From NCBI RefSeq assembly GCF_030538655.1, contig NZ_JAUNTO010000006.1, positions 1 through 64,000 on the forward strand: DNA of 64,000 bases. Reading direction: 5' to 3'. The notes beneath the pieces were generated by a model. That model made no database searches, was not told the origin of the DNA, and was given only the letters and a program-made list of their open reading frames with translations. The stretch's first letter is position 1. Each line of letters starts with the position of its first letter. The stretch is from Paracoccus sp. (in: a-proteobacteria). GTDB taxonomy: Bacteria > Pseudomonadota > Alphaproteobacteria > Rhodobacterales > Rhodobacteraceae. The position numbers were made by a program, and so were the translations under genes. Of the stretch, positions 9,908 through 19,076 are shown piece after piece.

Positions 9908-10657
9908 TTAGGCGGTTCCGCGTAGCCAGCGTTGCCGCGCGGGTGGGATTGCGCCGATTTCTACGCCGGTAAAGACATGCAGCGTGTTCAGATGCCGGTC
10001 CACCACGGCGTGATCGCTGACCCAGCCCCCCATCGCCAGATAGCTGCGCAGCAGCGGCGGCATTGCGGCCATGGCGCGGCGCGGGTCGGGCGTCATCATC
10101 CGCAACGCGCGGGCAAAGCGGAACACTTGCGGCGCCTTGACACGCGGCAGCCAGCGGCGCGGGGCCAGATGGCGGGCGCGCAGCATCGCAAAGGCGTCGG
10201 CATATTGGTCGGGTTCGGTGCCGACAAAGCTGGAACAACCGAACAGCAACCCCGCCCGCGCCGCGTCGATCTGTTGGCTTAACGCGCGCCAGGCCAGTCG
10301 CAGAATATCGGGGTCGCGCCGTGCGGGATCGACACAAAAGCGCCCTATTTCCACCATCGGTGTGTCATAGGCCGCCAGCCGCCCCAGATCGTAATATTGC
10401 GCGGAATAGCTGCGCCCGATGTCTGCGCCCTTTTCCAGCGCCAGAAAACGACAGCAGGCCACCAGTTCGCCGGTGCGGGTGTCCTCGATCAGCAGGTGGT
10501 TGCATTCGGCGTCCATCGCGTCGGCGTCCAGTCCATCGCCGTCATCGGGTGCCGTGCGCCCCAGAAAGCAGCGCCAGCGCAGGCGTTGCGCGTTGCGCAG
10601 ATCCTGGGCCGTTTCGGCCAGCCGGGCGCGATAGCGGCCCTCGACGATGATCGCCAT
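9908..10657 (-). CDS. olsB: L-ornithine N(alpha)-acyltransferase (OlsB-like)
   Basis: 249-residue GNAT-fold acyltransferase of the OlsB/hemolysin-like family. Recognition rests on the [11 protein letters not shown] opening, the [18 protein letters not shown] strand with the conserved Cys/His, and [16 protein letters not shown] followed by [11 protein letters not shown]. OlsB transfers a 3-hydroxyacyl group from ACP to ornithine to give lyso-ornithine lipid, an aminolipid common in Rhodobacteraceae. The second enzyme, OlsA, is often adjacent in relatives but is not here; the only acyltransferase candidate in the window lies at 57460-58356. The substrate is inferred from family. Confidence 0.8.
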   Translation of the reverse strand: MAIIVEGRYRARLAETAQDLRNAQRLRWRCFLGRTAPDDGDGLDADAMDAECNHLLIEDTRTGELVACCRFLALEKGADIGRSYSAQYYDLGRLAAYDTPMVEIGRFCVDPARRDPDILRLAWRALSQQIDAARAGLLFGCSSFVGTEPDQYADAFAMLRARHLAPRRWLPRVKAPQVFRFARALRMMTPDPRRAMAAMPPLLRSYLAMGGWVSDHAVVDRHLNTLHVFTGVEIGAIPPARQRWLRGTA

Positions 10658-10735
10658 GACCTGTTCCCTTTGTCATCACGGCATTGCTACCCATATCAGG
10701 TGACAGATTTGCGAAATTTCAACCACGGAGATGTG

Positions 10736-11125
10736 ATGAGCCGGAAAATCAACAAAACCGATACCGAGTGGCGGGAACAGTTGACGCCCGAGGAATATCG
10801 CGTCACCCGTCAGGCCGGGACCGAGGCACCGTTCTCGCACCCCGGTTTTCCGTCCGGGCCGGGGTATTTCACCTGCGTGTGCTGCGGTGCGCGGCTGTTC
10901 GACGGCGACACCAAATTCGAAAGCCATTGCGGCTGGCCTTCGTTCTATCGCGCGGGCGGGGCAATTGATGAACATCGCGATGTCAGCCATGGCATGATCC
11001 GCACCGAGGTGCGCTGTCATGATTGCGACGCGCATCTGGGCCATGTGTTTCCCGATGGTCCGCCGCCGACGGGGTTGCGTTACTGCATCAACGGCGTCGC
11101 GATCCGGTTTCAGCCCGGCTCATAA
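10736..11125 (+). CDS. msrB: peptide-methionine (R)-S-oxide reductase
   Basis: 129-residue cytoplasmic MsrB, which reduces the R-epimer of methionine sulfoxide in proteins. Zinc-binding CXXC pairs are at C47/C50 (CVCC) and C94/C97 (CHDC). The substrate pocket motif CGWPSF is at 65-70, and the catalytic cysteine C117 lies in [11 protein letters not shown]. The start at 10736 has GGAG five bases upstream. It is divergent from olsB and overlaps the 3' end of the GntR gene by six bases on the opposite strand. All key residues are present. Confidence 0.95.
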   Translation: MSRKINKTDTEWREQLTPEEYRVTRQAGTEAPFSHPGFPSGPGYFTCVCCGARLFDGDTKFESHCGWPSFYRAGGAIDEHRDVSHGMIRTEVRCHDCDAHLGHVFPDGPPPTGLRYCINGVAIRFQPGS

Positions 11126-11836
11126 CCGCGCGACATAGCGCGCCACCCCCGGATCGAACCAGTTGCGGGAAATTTCCGCCACCCGCCCGTCTGCGGTCTG
11201 CGACAGCCGCAGCACCTGTGGCATCGGCGTGCCGGCCGGGTGAGGAAAGGCGGCGGGCGTCCAGTCGGGCAGGGGTTCCTGCCCGATGCGATCCTCGGCC
11301 CGTGTGATGTTCAGGCCCAGATGCTGACGATAGTGATGATACAGCGATTCCGACAGCGCCGCCCGGTCCATCCGCTGCGCGAACGAGGCGCAGAGCCAGA
11401 TTTCCTCCACGCTGGCGGGCAGTCCCGACAGGTGGCGCAGGCGGCGGATGCGATGCGCCCGCGTGCCGCTGCCAAAGGCGGGCAGATGGTCGGGCTTGTC
11501 GGTGCGATCCACCGACAGCACCCGCGCCGTGGGCAACCCGCCTCCGGTCAGCAGTTCCAGTCGGAACAGTGCATAAATCCCCTGTGGCTGGCGGCCCGCG
11601 CGGATATAGTTGCCCGATCCGTGCCGCCGTTCCAGCAGGCCGCGCGATTCCAGTTCGGCCAATGCCTTGCGCAGCGTTCCGACGGCGATGCCCTGCGTTG
11701 CAGCCATCTCTCGTTCCGGCGGCAGGCGGTCGCCATTGGCCAAACGCCCTGCCGCGATGTCACGGCTGATCGTTTCGGCGATGCGCAGATAGGTGGGCAG
11801 GGGGGCGGTCTGGGGCATCGGAACGCCTGCGGTCAT
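11120..11836 (-). CDS. GntR/HutC-type transcriptional regulator with UTRA domain
   Basis: About 238 residues. The N-terminal winged helix matches GntR proteins ([51 protein letters not shown]). The C-terminal half is a UTRA ligand-binding domain ([15 protein letters not shown] through [21 protein letters not shown]). Such regulators usually repress an adjacent metabolic operon and are released by a small molecule. The divergent aldo/keto reductase is the obvious target. Two starts are plausible, 11836 and 11818; neither has a strong ribosome site. Direct repeats at 11842-11861 lie immediately upstream of the first, in a position suited to autoregulation. Confidence 0.85.
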   Translation of the reverse strand: MTAGVPMPQTAPLPTYLRIAETISRDIAAGRLANGDRLPPEREMAATQGIAVGTLRKALAELESRGLLERRHGSGNYIRAGRQPQGIYALFRLELLTGGGLPTARVLSVDRTDKPDHLPAFGSGTRAHRIRRLRHLSGLPASVEEIWLCASFAQRMDRAALSESLYHHYRQHLGLNITRAEDRIGQEPLPDWTPAAFPHPAGTPMPQVLRLSQTADGRVAEISRNWFDPGVARYVARL

Positions 11837-11841
11837 GTAGA

Positions 11842-11861
11842 TTGATGCAGGGTTGATACAG
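11842..11861. promoter_or_regulatory. candidate operator, two TTGATRCAG repeats
   Basis: TTGATGCAG (11842-11850) and TTGATACAG (11853-11861) are direct repeats with an 11-base period, about one helical turn. They lie between the divergent GntR-type gene and the aldo/keto reductase gene, right beside the regulator's start. Binding by the adjacent regulator is inference. Confidence 0.4.
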
Positions 11862-11947
11862 TGCGCCAGAACGAGAGCCAAGGGCGAATACGCTGGACGC
11901 GCGCGACCCTTTCGGGCGAGCATCTGACGAACAGAAAGGGGGCACCG

Positions 11948-12841
11948 ATGGAACGGGTTCAGATTGCACCGGGGCTGAACTTTAGCCGCATGATCTATGG
12001 CCTGTGGCGTCTCGGCGATGCCTCTGACACCTCACCCGCGCATGTGCAGGCCAAGGTCGAGGCCTGTCTGGCGCAGGGCATCACCACGCTGGATCACGCC
12101 GATATTTACAGCGATTACGGCGGCGAGGCGCTGTTGGGTGCCGCCTTTCGTGCCGCACCCGGTCTGCGGGATCGGGTCGAGGTGGTGACGAAATGCAATA
12201 TTGTCGCGCCTCTGGGGCGTCACGCGGATGCGCGGGTCAAGCATTACGACACCTCGCCCGCCTATATCACGGCGGCGGTGGAGCGGTCGCTGCGAGATCT
12301 GGCGACGGATCGGGTGGATCTGTTGCTGCTGCATCGCCCTGATCCGCTGATGGATGCCGATGCGACCGGCCCGGCGCTGGATGCGCTGGTGGCCAGCGGC
12401 AAGGTGCGGGCGGTGGGCGTGTCGAACTTTCGCCCATGGGATACGGAATTGCTGCAAAGCCGGATGGCCACTCCGCTGGCCGCCAATCAGATCGAGATTA
12501 GCCTGCTGGCCCACGCCCCGTTGACCAATGGCGATCTGGCGTGGATGCAGCGGGCGCGGATGCCGGTGATGGCATGGTCGCCCCTTGGCGGGGGCAGCCT
12601 GTTCGCCTCGGGCGAGCCGCCGTTGACCCGCGCCCTGCAAGACATCGCCGCGCGCGAGGGGGTGGATATGGCCGCCGTCGCGGTCGCGTGGCTGCTGGCC
12701 CATCCGGCGCGGATCATGCCGGTCATGGGGACGAACGACCCCGACCGCATCGCCCGCCTGTCCGATGCGCTGCGCGTCAGGCTGGACCGGCAGGATTGGT
12801 TCACGCTGTATCAGGCCGCGCTTGGGCACGAGGTGCCGTGA
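11948..12841 (+). CDS. aldo/keto reductase
   Basis: 297-residue NADPH-dependent aldo/keto reductase with a TIM-barrel pattern. The catalytic tetrad is visible: Asp and Tyr in TLDHADIYSDYGGEALLG, Lys in RVEVVTKCNI, and the active-site His in LLLLHRPDPLMD. The nucleotide-binding C-terminal part includes PVMGTNDPDRIARLSDAL. It is most like the E. coli YdhF group, which reduces carbonyl compounds of unknown physiological identity. AAGGGGG lies seven to eight bases before the ATG. Control by the divergent GntR protein is likely. Confidence 0.9.
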   Translation: MERVQIAPGLNFSRMIYGLWRLGDASDTSPAHVQAKVEACLAQGITTLDHADIYSDYGGEALLGAAFRAAPGLRDRVEVVTKCNIVAPLGRHADARVKHYDTSPAYITAAVERSLRDLATDRVDLLLLHRPDPLMDADATGPALDALVASGKVRAVGVSNFRPWDTELLQSRMATPLAANQIEISLLAHAPLTNGDLAWMQRARMPVMAWSPLGGGSLFASGEPPLTRALQDIAAREGVDMAAVAVAWLLAHPARIMPVMGTNDPDRIARLSDALRVRLDRQDWFTLYQAALGHEVP

Positions 12842-12898
12842 TCTTGTAATCGCCGGGGCAGGCGGCTATCGGCAAGCGGCAACCCGAAAGGACAGCCG

Positions 12899-14077
12899 AT
12901 GAGCCAGGACACGCCGCTTCACCCGCGCACCAGCGCAATCCATCACGGCATTCGCCGCAGCCAGTATGGCGAGATGGCCGAGGCGCTGTTCATGACGCAG
13001 GGCTTTGCCTATGACAGCGCCGCGCAAGCCGAGGCGCGGTTCCAGCATGTCGGCCCGGACGAGTTCATCTATGCCCGCTACGGCAACCCCACCAGCCGCA
13101 TGTTCGAGGACCGCATCGCCCAGATCGAAGGGACCGAGGATGCCTTTGCCACCGCATCCGGCATGGCGGCAGTGAATGGCGCGATGATGGCGATGGTCAA
13201 GCCCGGCGACAAGGTGGTGGCGGCGCGGGCGCTGTTCGGGTCGTGCCTCTATGTGCTGGATATTCTGGCGAAATTCGGCGTCGAAATCGCGTTGGTCGAT
13301 GGCACCGATCTGGACCAATGGGCCGATGCGCTGAAGGGCGGGGCCAAGGTCGCCTTTTTTGAATCCATGTCGAACCCCACGCTTGAGGTGATCGACATTG
13401 CCGGGGTCTGCCGTCTGGCGCATGAGGCCGGGGCATTGGTCGTTTGCGATAACGTCTTTACCACGCCGGTTTTCTCGCGCGCGGTGGATTTGGGCGTCGA
13501 TGTGGTGATTTATTCGGCGACGAAACATATCGACGGCACCGGCCGCGCGCTGGGCGGTGTGATCTGCGGCACCCGGCAGTTCGTGCGCGAGGTGGCCGAA
13601 CCTTACCTGAAGCACACCGGCGGGGCGATCAGCCCGTTCAACGCCTGGCTGATGCTGTCCAGCATGGCGACGATGGATATGCGGGTGCGCGCTCAGGCGG
13701 AATCGGCGCTGGCGATTGCCCACGCGCTGGATGGCCACACGGCGCTGTCGCGGCTGATTTATCCCGGCCTGCCCAGCCATCCACAGCACGATCTGGCGAT
13801 GAAACAGATGGGGTCGGGCGGCACCATGATCGCGATGGAGCTGGCGGGCGGCAAGGATGCGGCGTTCAATATGCTGGACAAGCTGGAACTGGTCAGCATC
13901 TCGAACAATCTGGGCGATGCGAAATCCATCGTGACCCATCCGGCGACGACCACCCATCAGCGCCTGTCTGATGAAACGCGGGCCGAACTGGGCATCACGC
14001 CGGGGCTGATCCGGCTGTCGGTGGGCCTTGAACACGCGGATGATCTGATCGCCGATCTGACCCGCGCTTTGGGCTGA
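12899..14077 (+). CDS. metZ: O-succinylhomoserine sulfhydrylase
   Basis: 392-residue PLP enzyme of the Cys/Met metabolism family. MetZ makes homocysteine directly from an O-acylhomoserine and sulfide. The PLP lysine lies in YSATKHIDGTGR, and the cofactor-binding elements ARYGNPTSRMFEDRIAQIEG and ATASGMAAVNGAM are present. The sequence matches the Rhizobiales/Rhodobacterales MetZ type better than cystathionine gamma-synthase. GAAAGGA precedes the ATG. The 57-base leader is too short and unlike the SAM-II consensus for me to call a riboswitch. A GC hairpin follows the stop. Confidence 0.93.
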   Translation: MSQDTPLHPRTSAIHHGIRRSQYGEMAEALFMTQGFAYDSAAQAEARFQHVGPDEFIYARYGNPTSRMFEDRIAQIEGTEDAFATASGMAAVNGAMMAMVKPGDKVVAARALFGSCLYVLDILAKFGVEIALVDGTDLDQWADALKGGAKVAFFESMSNPTLEVIDIAGVCRLAHEAGALVVCDNVFTTPVFSRAVDLGVDVVIYSATKHIDGTGRALGGVICGTRQFVREVAEPYLKHTGGAISPFNAWLMLSSMATMDMRVRAQAESALAIAHALDGHTALSRLIYPGLPSHPQHDLAMKQMGSGGTMIAMELAGGKDAAFNMLDKLELVSISNNLGDAKSIVTHPATTTHQRLSDETRAELGITPGLIRLSVGLEHADDLIADLTRALG

Positions 14078-14083
14078 CTGTCT

Positions 14084-14107
14084 GGCGGCGGCACAAAAAC
14101 CGCCGCC
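14084..14107. other. GC-rich hairpin after metZ
   Basis: GGCGGCGG (14084-14091), an eight-base A-rich loop and CCGCCGCC (14100-14107) form a perfect 8-bp stem seven bases after the metZ stop. No U tract follows, so it is not a canonical intrinsic terminator; it may stabilise the metZ mRNA end or work with Rho. Confidence 0.4.
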
Positions 14108-14171
14108 AAACCGTTGGAAATGCCCGAACGCTTCCCATATTGCGATGCGACGCCGCGTTAAGGATCGACTG

Positions 14172-15134
14172 ATGACCGATAACCGTCCGCTTGTCCCCGC
14201 CTATCCGGCGCTGGCGCGCAGCTATGACGCCGGATTCCGCGTGGATGACACTTATAAGGCCAGCCTGCCCGATTTGCAGAACGGCCCGGCCAGCCTGATC
14301 GTCGGCGCCCGCGCGCCCATCCAGCATGTCGGCATCAGCAATTTCCGCCTGCCGATCCGCTATCAGACCCGCGAGGGCGGCGAACTGCCTCTGGAAACCA
14401 GCGTCACCGGCACCGTCAGTCTTGAGGCCGATCGCAAGGGCATCAACATGTCGCGGATCATGCGGTCGTTTTATGCCCATTCGGAAAGCCTGTTCAGCCT
14501 CAAGGTGTTAGAGGCCGCGTTGGAGGATTACAAATCCGATCTCGACGCGCTGGATGCGCGGATCATGATGCGCCTGTCCTATCCGATGCGGGTGGATTCG
14601 CTGCGATCCGGCCTGTCGGGCTGGCAGTATTACGACATCGCGCAGGAACTGGTCGAACAGGCGGGACAGCGGCTGCGGATTTTGCATCTGGATTACGTCT
14701 ATTCCTCGACCTGCCCCTGTTCGCTGGAATTGTCGGAACACGCCCGCGAAATGCGTGGACGGCTGGCGACGCCGCATTCGCAGCGGTCGGTGGCGCGGAT
14801 TTCGGCGGTGATGAAGGGGCCGGAAAAGCTGTGGTTCGAGGATGTGATCGACATGTGCCGCCGCGCGGTGCCGACCGAGACGCAGGTCATGGTCAAGCGC
14901 GAGGACGAACAGGCATTCGCCGAACTGAACGCCTCGAATCCGATTTTCGTCGAGGATGCCGTGCGCGCTTTTGCCCTGCAATTGCTGGATGATCCGCGCA
15001 TCGGTGATTTCCGCGTCGTGGCCAGCCATCAGGAATCGCTGCACTCGCACGATGCGGTCAGTGTGCTGACCGAGGGGCCGACCTTTGCGCAGGCCAGCCT
15101 TGATCCGTCGCTGTTTGCGGGGCTGCGGGCCTGA
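14172..15134 (+). CDS. folE2: GTP cyclohydrolase FolE2 (type IB)
   Basis: 320-residue GTP cyclohydrolase of the FolE2 type, first step of tetrahydrofolate synthesis. The metal-ligand cysteine region is STCPCSLELSEHAREM, followed by a TPHSQRS block; the N-terminal VGISNFRLPIRYQ and the C-terminal SHQESLHSHDAVSV also match. FolE2 is the less zinc-dependent enzyme and commonly replaces or backs up FolE. The frame opens at 14145, but AAGGA seven bases before the ATG at 14172 supports that start. A small lipoprotein gene begins three bases after its stop. Confidence 0.94.
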   Translation: MTDNRPLVPAYPALARSYDAGFRVDDTYKASLPDLQNGPASLIVGARAPIQHVGISNFRLPIRYQTREGGELPLETSVTGTVSLEADRKGINMSRIMRSFYAHSESLFSLKVLEAALEDYKSDLDALDARIMMRLSYPMRVDSLRSGLSGWQYYDIAQELVEQAGQRLRILHLDYVYSSTCPCSLELSEHAREMRGRLATPHSQRSVARISAVMKGPEKLWFEDVIDMCRRAVPTETQVMVKREDEQAFAELNASNPIFVEDAVRAFALQLLDDPRIGDFRVVASHQESLHSHDAVSVLTEGPTFAQASLDPSLFAGLRA

Positions 15135-15136
15135 TC

Positions 15137-15499
15137 GTGCGCAGTCTGACAGGCATCGTGATTCTGCTGGTTCTTGTGCTGGCCGCCTGCGTGGGGCCGG
15201 AACAGGATCAGGAACCGCCGCCCTTGCCCGAAAACGTCGCGGCGCTGGTTGGGGCGTGGTCCGCGCGTGAGGCTGACGGCAGCGCCTGCCGGGTTTACCT
15301 GTCTGAACGCCAACAGCGCGGCGGGCGGCAGGCGGTGGATCAGGTGTGTATCGGCGGGCCGCTGATGCAGGTGCAATCATGGGAATTGCGCGGTGATCAG
15401 TTGATGCTGCATGGTCCCCGGCCTGCGCTGGTGCTGGCGCCGGCAGGCGAGGGGCGCTTTGCCGGGGCGGGCGTGACCTTGGTGCGACAGCGGGAATAA
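15137..15499 (+). CDS. small lipoprotein, possibly AprI/Inh-like
   Basis: 120-residue lipoprotein with a hydrophobic leader and lipobox LAAC. The mature part has a Pro-rich linker and a compact domain with GAWSAREADGSACRVYLSE, a pattern like the AprI/Inh/Omp19 metalloprotease-inhibitor fold (WxL...GxxCxVxL), and a second Cys in QVCIGGP that could pair with the first. The start is a GTG two bases after the folE2 stop, so it belongs to that transcript. Inhibitor function is only a fold-level suggestion. Confidence 0.7.
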   Translation: MRSLTGIVILLVLVLAACVGPEQDQEPPPLPENVAALVGAWSAREADGSACRVYLSERQQRGGRQAVDQVCIGGPLMQVQSWELRGDQLMLHGPRPALVLAPAGEGRFAGAGVTLVRQRE

Positions 15500-15562
15500 T
15501 GGCAAGAACAATGGTGGAACATAGGCTTTTCACCGCCCTCTTTGCCGGGTAATGTGCCGCGT

Positions 15563-17929
15563 ATGAGCCAGTCTGACGCCCCCACCACTCCACCCGTTCC
15601 GCTGTCGCAGCAGGCGATGGCCGCACGACCTGTGCCCTATCTGGACGGGCTGAACCCCGCGCAGCGCGCCGCGGTTGAAACGACTGAAGGCCCGGTGCTG
15701 ATGCTGGCCGGGGCAGGGACCGGCAAGACCCGCGCCCTGACCGCGCGCATTGCCCATATCCTGACCCAGAACCGCGCCCGTCCGGGGCAAATCCTTGCCG
15801 TGACCTTTACCAACAAGGCCGCGCGCGAGATGAAGGACCGTATCGGTCGCCTGGTCGGCGGCACGGTCGAGGGGATGCCGTGGCTGGGCACCTTTCACAG
15901 CATCTGCGTGAAAATCTTGCGCCGCCATGCCGAACTGATCGGCGATGGCACGCTGCATTTGAAACCCGGCTTTACCATTCTGGATACCGACGATCAGATC
16001 CGCCTGCTGAAACAGTTGATTGCGGCGGAAAACATCGACGAAAAGCGGTGGCCAGCGCGGCAGTTGGCCAGCCTGATCGACGATTGGAAAAACCGCTGCC
16101 TGACGCCCTCGCAGGTGCCGCGCGGGGAACAGGGCACTTTTGACGGCTGGGGTGGGCGGCTGTATGCGGCCTATCAGGCGCGGTTGCTGACGCTGAACGC
16201 GGTCGATTTCGGCGATCTCTTGATGCATTGCGTGACGCTGTTTCAGGCGCACCCCGATGTGCTGGCCGCCTGGCAGGATCGGTTCCGCTATATCCTTGTG
16301 GATGAATATCAAGACACCAACGCGGCGCAATATATGTGGCTGCGGCTGCTTGCGCAGGCGCATCGCAACATCTGCTGTGTCGGCGATGACGATCAGTCGA
16401 TCTATGGCTGGCGCGGGGCCGAGGTGGGCAATATCCTGCGGTTCGAGGCGGATTTCCCCGGCGCGCGGGTCATCCGGCTGGAACAGAATTATCGCTCGAC
16501 CCCGCATATTCTGGCCGCCGCGTCCGGGCTGATTGCGGCGAACGCGGGTCGGCTGGGCAAGACGCTGTGGACCGAGGTTGAGGCGGGCGAAAAGGTCCGC
16601 CTGATCGGCCACTGGGATGGCGAGGCCGAAGCCCGCTGGATTGGCGAGGAGATCGAGGCATTTCACGGCGGCCATCGTGCCGCAATGGGTCAGCGGGCAC
16701 TGAATGACATGGCTATTCTGGTGCGCGCCAGCCACCAGATGCGCGCTTTCGAAGATCGGTTTATGGCCATCGGCCTGCCGTATCGGGTGATCGGCGGACC
16801 TCGGTTCTATGAACGCGCGGAAATCCGTGACGCGATGGCCTATTTCCGGCTGGCCGTGTCCCCCGCCGACGATCTGGCCTTTGAACGCATCGTCAACACG
16901 CCCAAGCGCGGGCTGGGCGACAAGGCGATGCAGGCCATTCAAAGCGTTGCCCGTCGCCATGGCGTGCCCTTGCTGCAAGGCGCGCATCTGGCGGTCGAGG
17001 AAGGCCAGCTTTCCGGCAAGGGGGCAGCGAACCTGCGGGATTTCGTCGCGCTGATGGGTCGTGCCCATGTCGATGCGCTGGACCCCGGTGCCAGTCATAT
17101 CGAACTGGCCGAACGGCTGCTGGACGAATCCGGCTATACCGCGATGTGGCAGGCGGACAAGGCCCCGGATGCGCCGGGGCGGCTGGACAACCTGAAAGAA
17201 CTGGTCAAAGCACTGGAGGATTTCGACAACCTTCAGGGCTTCTTGGAACATATTGCGCTGGTCATGGACCGCGACACGGATGAGGCTGCCGATCAGGTCA
17301 GTATCATGACCCTGCACGCCGCCAAGGGCCTTGAATTCCCCATCGTGTTTTTGCCGGGGTGGGAGGACGGGTTGTTCCCCAGCCAGCGCGCAATGGACGA
17401 AACCGGCCTGAAAGGGCTGGAGGAAGAGCGCCGTCTGGCCTATGTCGGCATCACGCGGGCCGAGGAGCTGGCGACGATCAGCTTTGCGGGCAATCGGCGG
17501 CTGTATGGGCAATGGCAGTCGTCCATGCCCTCGCGCTTTATCGACGAACTGCCAGTCGATCATGTCGAGGTGCTGACGCCGCCCGGCCTTTATGGAGGTG
17601 GCTATGGCGCGGCGATGGCCTTTGCCGGGGCCAATGCCGGGACCGACATGCACAACCGTGCGGCTCATGCCGATGTGTATAACTCGCCGGGATGGAAGCG
17701 GATGCAGGCGCGGGCGGCAGAGCGTCCGCGACCGGCGGCAGCGGTGGTGATCGACGCGGCGGCAGTGGCGTTTTCTGTTGGTGATCGCGTGACCCATACG
17801 AAATTCGGTGACGGCACGATCATGGGCATCGCCGAGGATACGCTGACGGTGCAGTTCGCCGCCGGGTTCAAGAACGTCAAGGCGGGCTATGTGCAACCAG
17901 CGGTCAGGGCGGATGACGTGCCGTTCTGA
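15563..17929 (+). CDS. uvrD: ATP-dependent DNA helicase, UvrD/PcrA type
   Basis: 788-residue superfamily 1A helicase for mismatch/excision repair and clearing of protein-DNA blocks. Motifs in order: Q-motif LNPAQRAAV; Walker A AGAGTGKTRAL; motif Ia AVTFTNKAAREM; motif II VDEYQDTNAAQ; motif III GDDDQSIYGWRGA; motif IV EQNYRST; motif V IMTLHAAKGLEFPIVF; motif VI RLAYVGITRAEE. The C-terminal 60 residues form the Tudor-like tail seen in UvrD/PcrA (VGDRVTHTKFGDGTIMG). The ATG at 15563 is preferred over an upstream TTG at 15542. Confidence 0.95.
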   Translation: MSQSDAPTTPPVPLSQQAMAARPVPYLDGLNPAQRAAVETTEGPVLMLAGAGTGKTRALTARIAHILTQNRARPGQILAVTFTNKAAREMKDRIGRLVGGTVEGMPWLGTFHSICVKILRRHAELIGDGTLHLKPGFTILDTDDQIRLLKQLIAAENIDEKRWPARQLASLIDDWKNRCLTPSQVPRGEQGTFDGWGGRLYAAYQARLLTLNAVDFGDLLMHCVTLFQAHPDVLAAWQDRFRYILVDEYQDTNAAQYMWLRLLAQAHRNICCVGDDDQSIYGWRGAEVGNILRFEADFPGARVIRLEQNYRSTPHILAAASGLIAANAGRLGKTLWTEVEAGEKVRLIGHWDGEAEARWIGEEIEAFHGGHRAAMGQRALNDMAILVRASHQMRAFEDRFMAIGLPYRVIGGPRFYERAEIRDAMAYFRLAVSPADDLAFERIVNTPKRGLGDKAMQAIQSVARRHGVPLLQGAHLAVEEGQLSGKGAANLRDFVALMGRAHVDALDPGASHIELAERLLDESGYTAMWQADKAPDAPGRLDNLKELVKALEDFDNLQGFLEHIALVMDRDTDEAADQVSIMTLHAAKGLEFPIVFLPGWEDGLFPSQRAMDETGLKGLEEERRLAYVGITRAEELATISFAGNRRLYGQWQSSMPSRFIDELPVDHVEVLTPPGLYGGGYGAAMAFAGANAGTDMHNRAAHADVYNSPGWKRMQARAAERPRPAAAVVIDAAAVAFSVGDRVTHTKFGDGTIMGIAEDTLTVQFAAGFKNVKAGYVQPAVRADDVPF

Positions 17930-18002
17930 TCTCTCTGGTCTCGGGCGCACATTTCTGGCACCTTCGCCTGACAGATCTGTTTTTCTTAAAAGGGTCAGTG
18001 GC

Positions 18003-19076
18003 ATGGGCGAACATGTGATCCGTTTGCCAGACATCGGCGATGGCATAACCGAGGCCGAGATCGCGGAATGGCTGGTCGAGGTGGGCGACAAGGTGACGGC
18101 GGATGAACCCGTTTGCGCCCTGATGACCGACAAGGTGACCATTGAAATTCCCGCGCCGGTATCGGGGCGGGTGCTGTGGCTGGGCGGCGCGCCCGGCGAT
18201 ATGATGCGCGTTGGCAGCGATCTGATCCGCCTGACGGTCGAAGGCACGGGCAATATCCAGATTCACGAACCCGAGGTGCCGCCACCGCCCCGCGCCGGTG
18301 TGCCTGCTGAATCTGCGTCCGCCCCGACACAGGCCAAGGCCAAAGATGCGTCGACATCGGACCCGGTGGTCGATCTGCTGGGCGTCACCGAGGATATTCC
18401 GGTGATCGGTTTGCGCCGCCAGATCGCGGAACGAATGCAGGAAACCAAACGCCACGTTCCCCATTTCACCATTGTCGAAGAGGTTGATGTCACCGCGCTT
18501 GAGGAATTGCGCGCCAAGCTGAATGCGGAAGGCAATGACGTGCATCTGACACTGCTGCCCTTCGTGATCCGGGCGATGGCGCGTGCGCTGCGCGAACAGC
18601 CGGATCTGAACGCACATCACGACGATGCTGCCGGGGTGCTGCGTCGGGTGGCCGCGCTGCATGTGGGCATTGCCACGCAGACTCCGCATGGGCCGATGGT
18701 GCCGGTGATCCGTGATGCCGGGGCACAACCCTTGCATGTGCTTGCCGCCGAACTGCTGCGTCTGGCCAGTGCCGCACGCGACGGCACCATCCGCCGCGAC
18801 GAAATGACAGGATCAACGATCACCATCAGTTCTCTTGGGTCGCTGGGGGCGATTAGCACGACGCCGATCATCAACCGGCCCGAGGTTGCCATCGTCGGCG
18901 TGAACCGTATCGCGACACGGCCCTTGTGGGATGGTCAGGGCTTTGTGCCGCGCAAGGTCATGAACCTGTCGTGCAGCTTTGACCACCGCGTTATCGACGG
19001 CTGGGACGGCGCGGTTTTCGTGGCGCGGCTGAAGGAACTGTTGGAAACACCGGCGCTGATCTTTGTGGACGGTTAA
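18003..19076 (+). CDS. 2-oxo acid dehydrogenase E2, lipoyl plus catalytic domain only
   Basis: 357-residue dihydrolipoamide acyltransferase, most like branched-chain BkdB. The lipoyl domain (about 3-79) carries the lipoylated Lys44 in MTDKVTIEIP. A Pro/Ala linker (about 80-125) follows, then the catalytic domain begins VIGLRRQIAERMQETKRHVPHF and ends with DHRVIDG (His328, Asp332). The peripheral subunit-binding domain that should lie between them (the SPAVRxxA...GTGxxGR pattern) is absent, so the protein is 60-70 residues shorter than usual. No E1 or E3 gene is adjacent. It may be an orphan acyltransferase or assemble abnormally. Confidence 0.88.
   Translation: MGEHVIRLPDIGDGITEAEIAEWLVEVGDKVTADEPVCALMTDKVTIEIPAPVSGRVLWLGGAPGDMMRVGSDLIRLTVEGTGNIQIHEPEVPPPPRAGVPAESASAPTQAKAKDASTSDPVVDLLGVTEDIPVIGLRRQIAERMQETKRHVPHFTIVEEVDVTALEELRAKLNAEGNDVHLTLLPFVIRAMARALREQPDLNAHHDDAAGVLRRVAALHVGIATQTPHGPMVPVIRDAGAQPLHVLAAELLRLASAARDGTIRRDEMTGSTITISSLGSLGAISTTPIINRPEVAIVGVNRIATRPLWDGQGFVPRKVMNLSCSFDHRVIDGWDGAVFVARLKELLETPALIFVDG

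Noticed and set aside
12842..12898. SAM riboswitch in the metZ leader
   Set aside because: SAM-II elements often precede metZ in alphaproteobacteria, but this leader is only 57 bases and I could not fit the conserved pseudoknot sequences.
15530..18253. 907-residue minus-strand frame across uvrD and the E2 gene
   Set aside because: Antisense shadow spanning two well-supported genes and their intergenic gap, with no motifs and no ribosome site.
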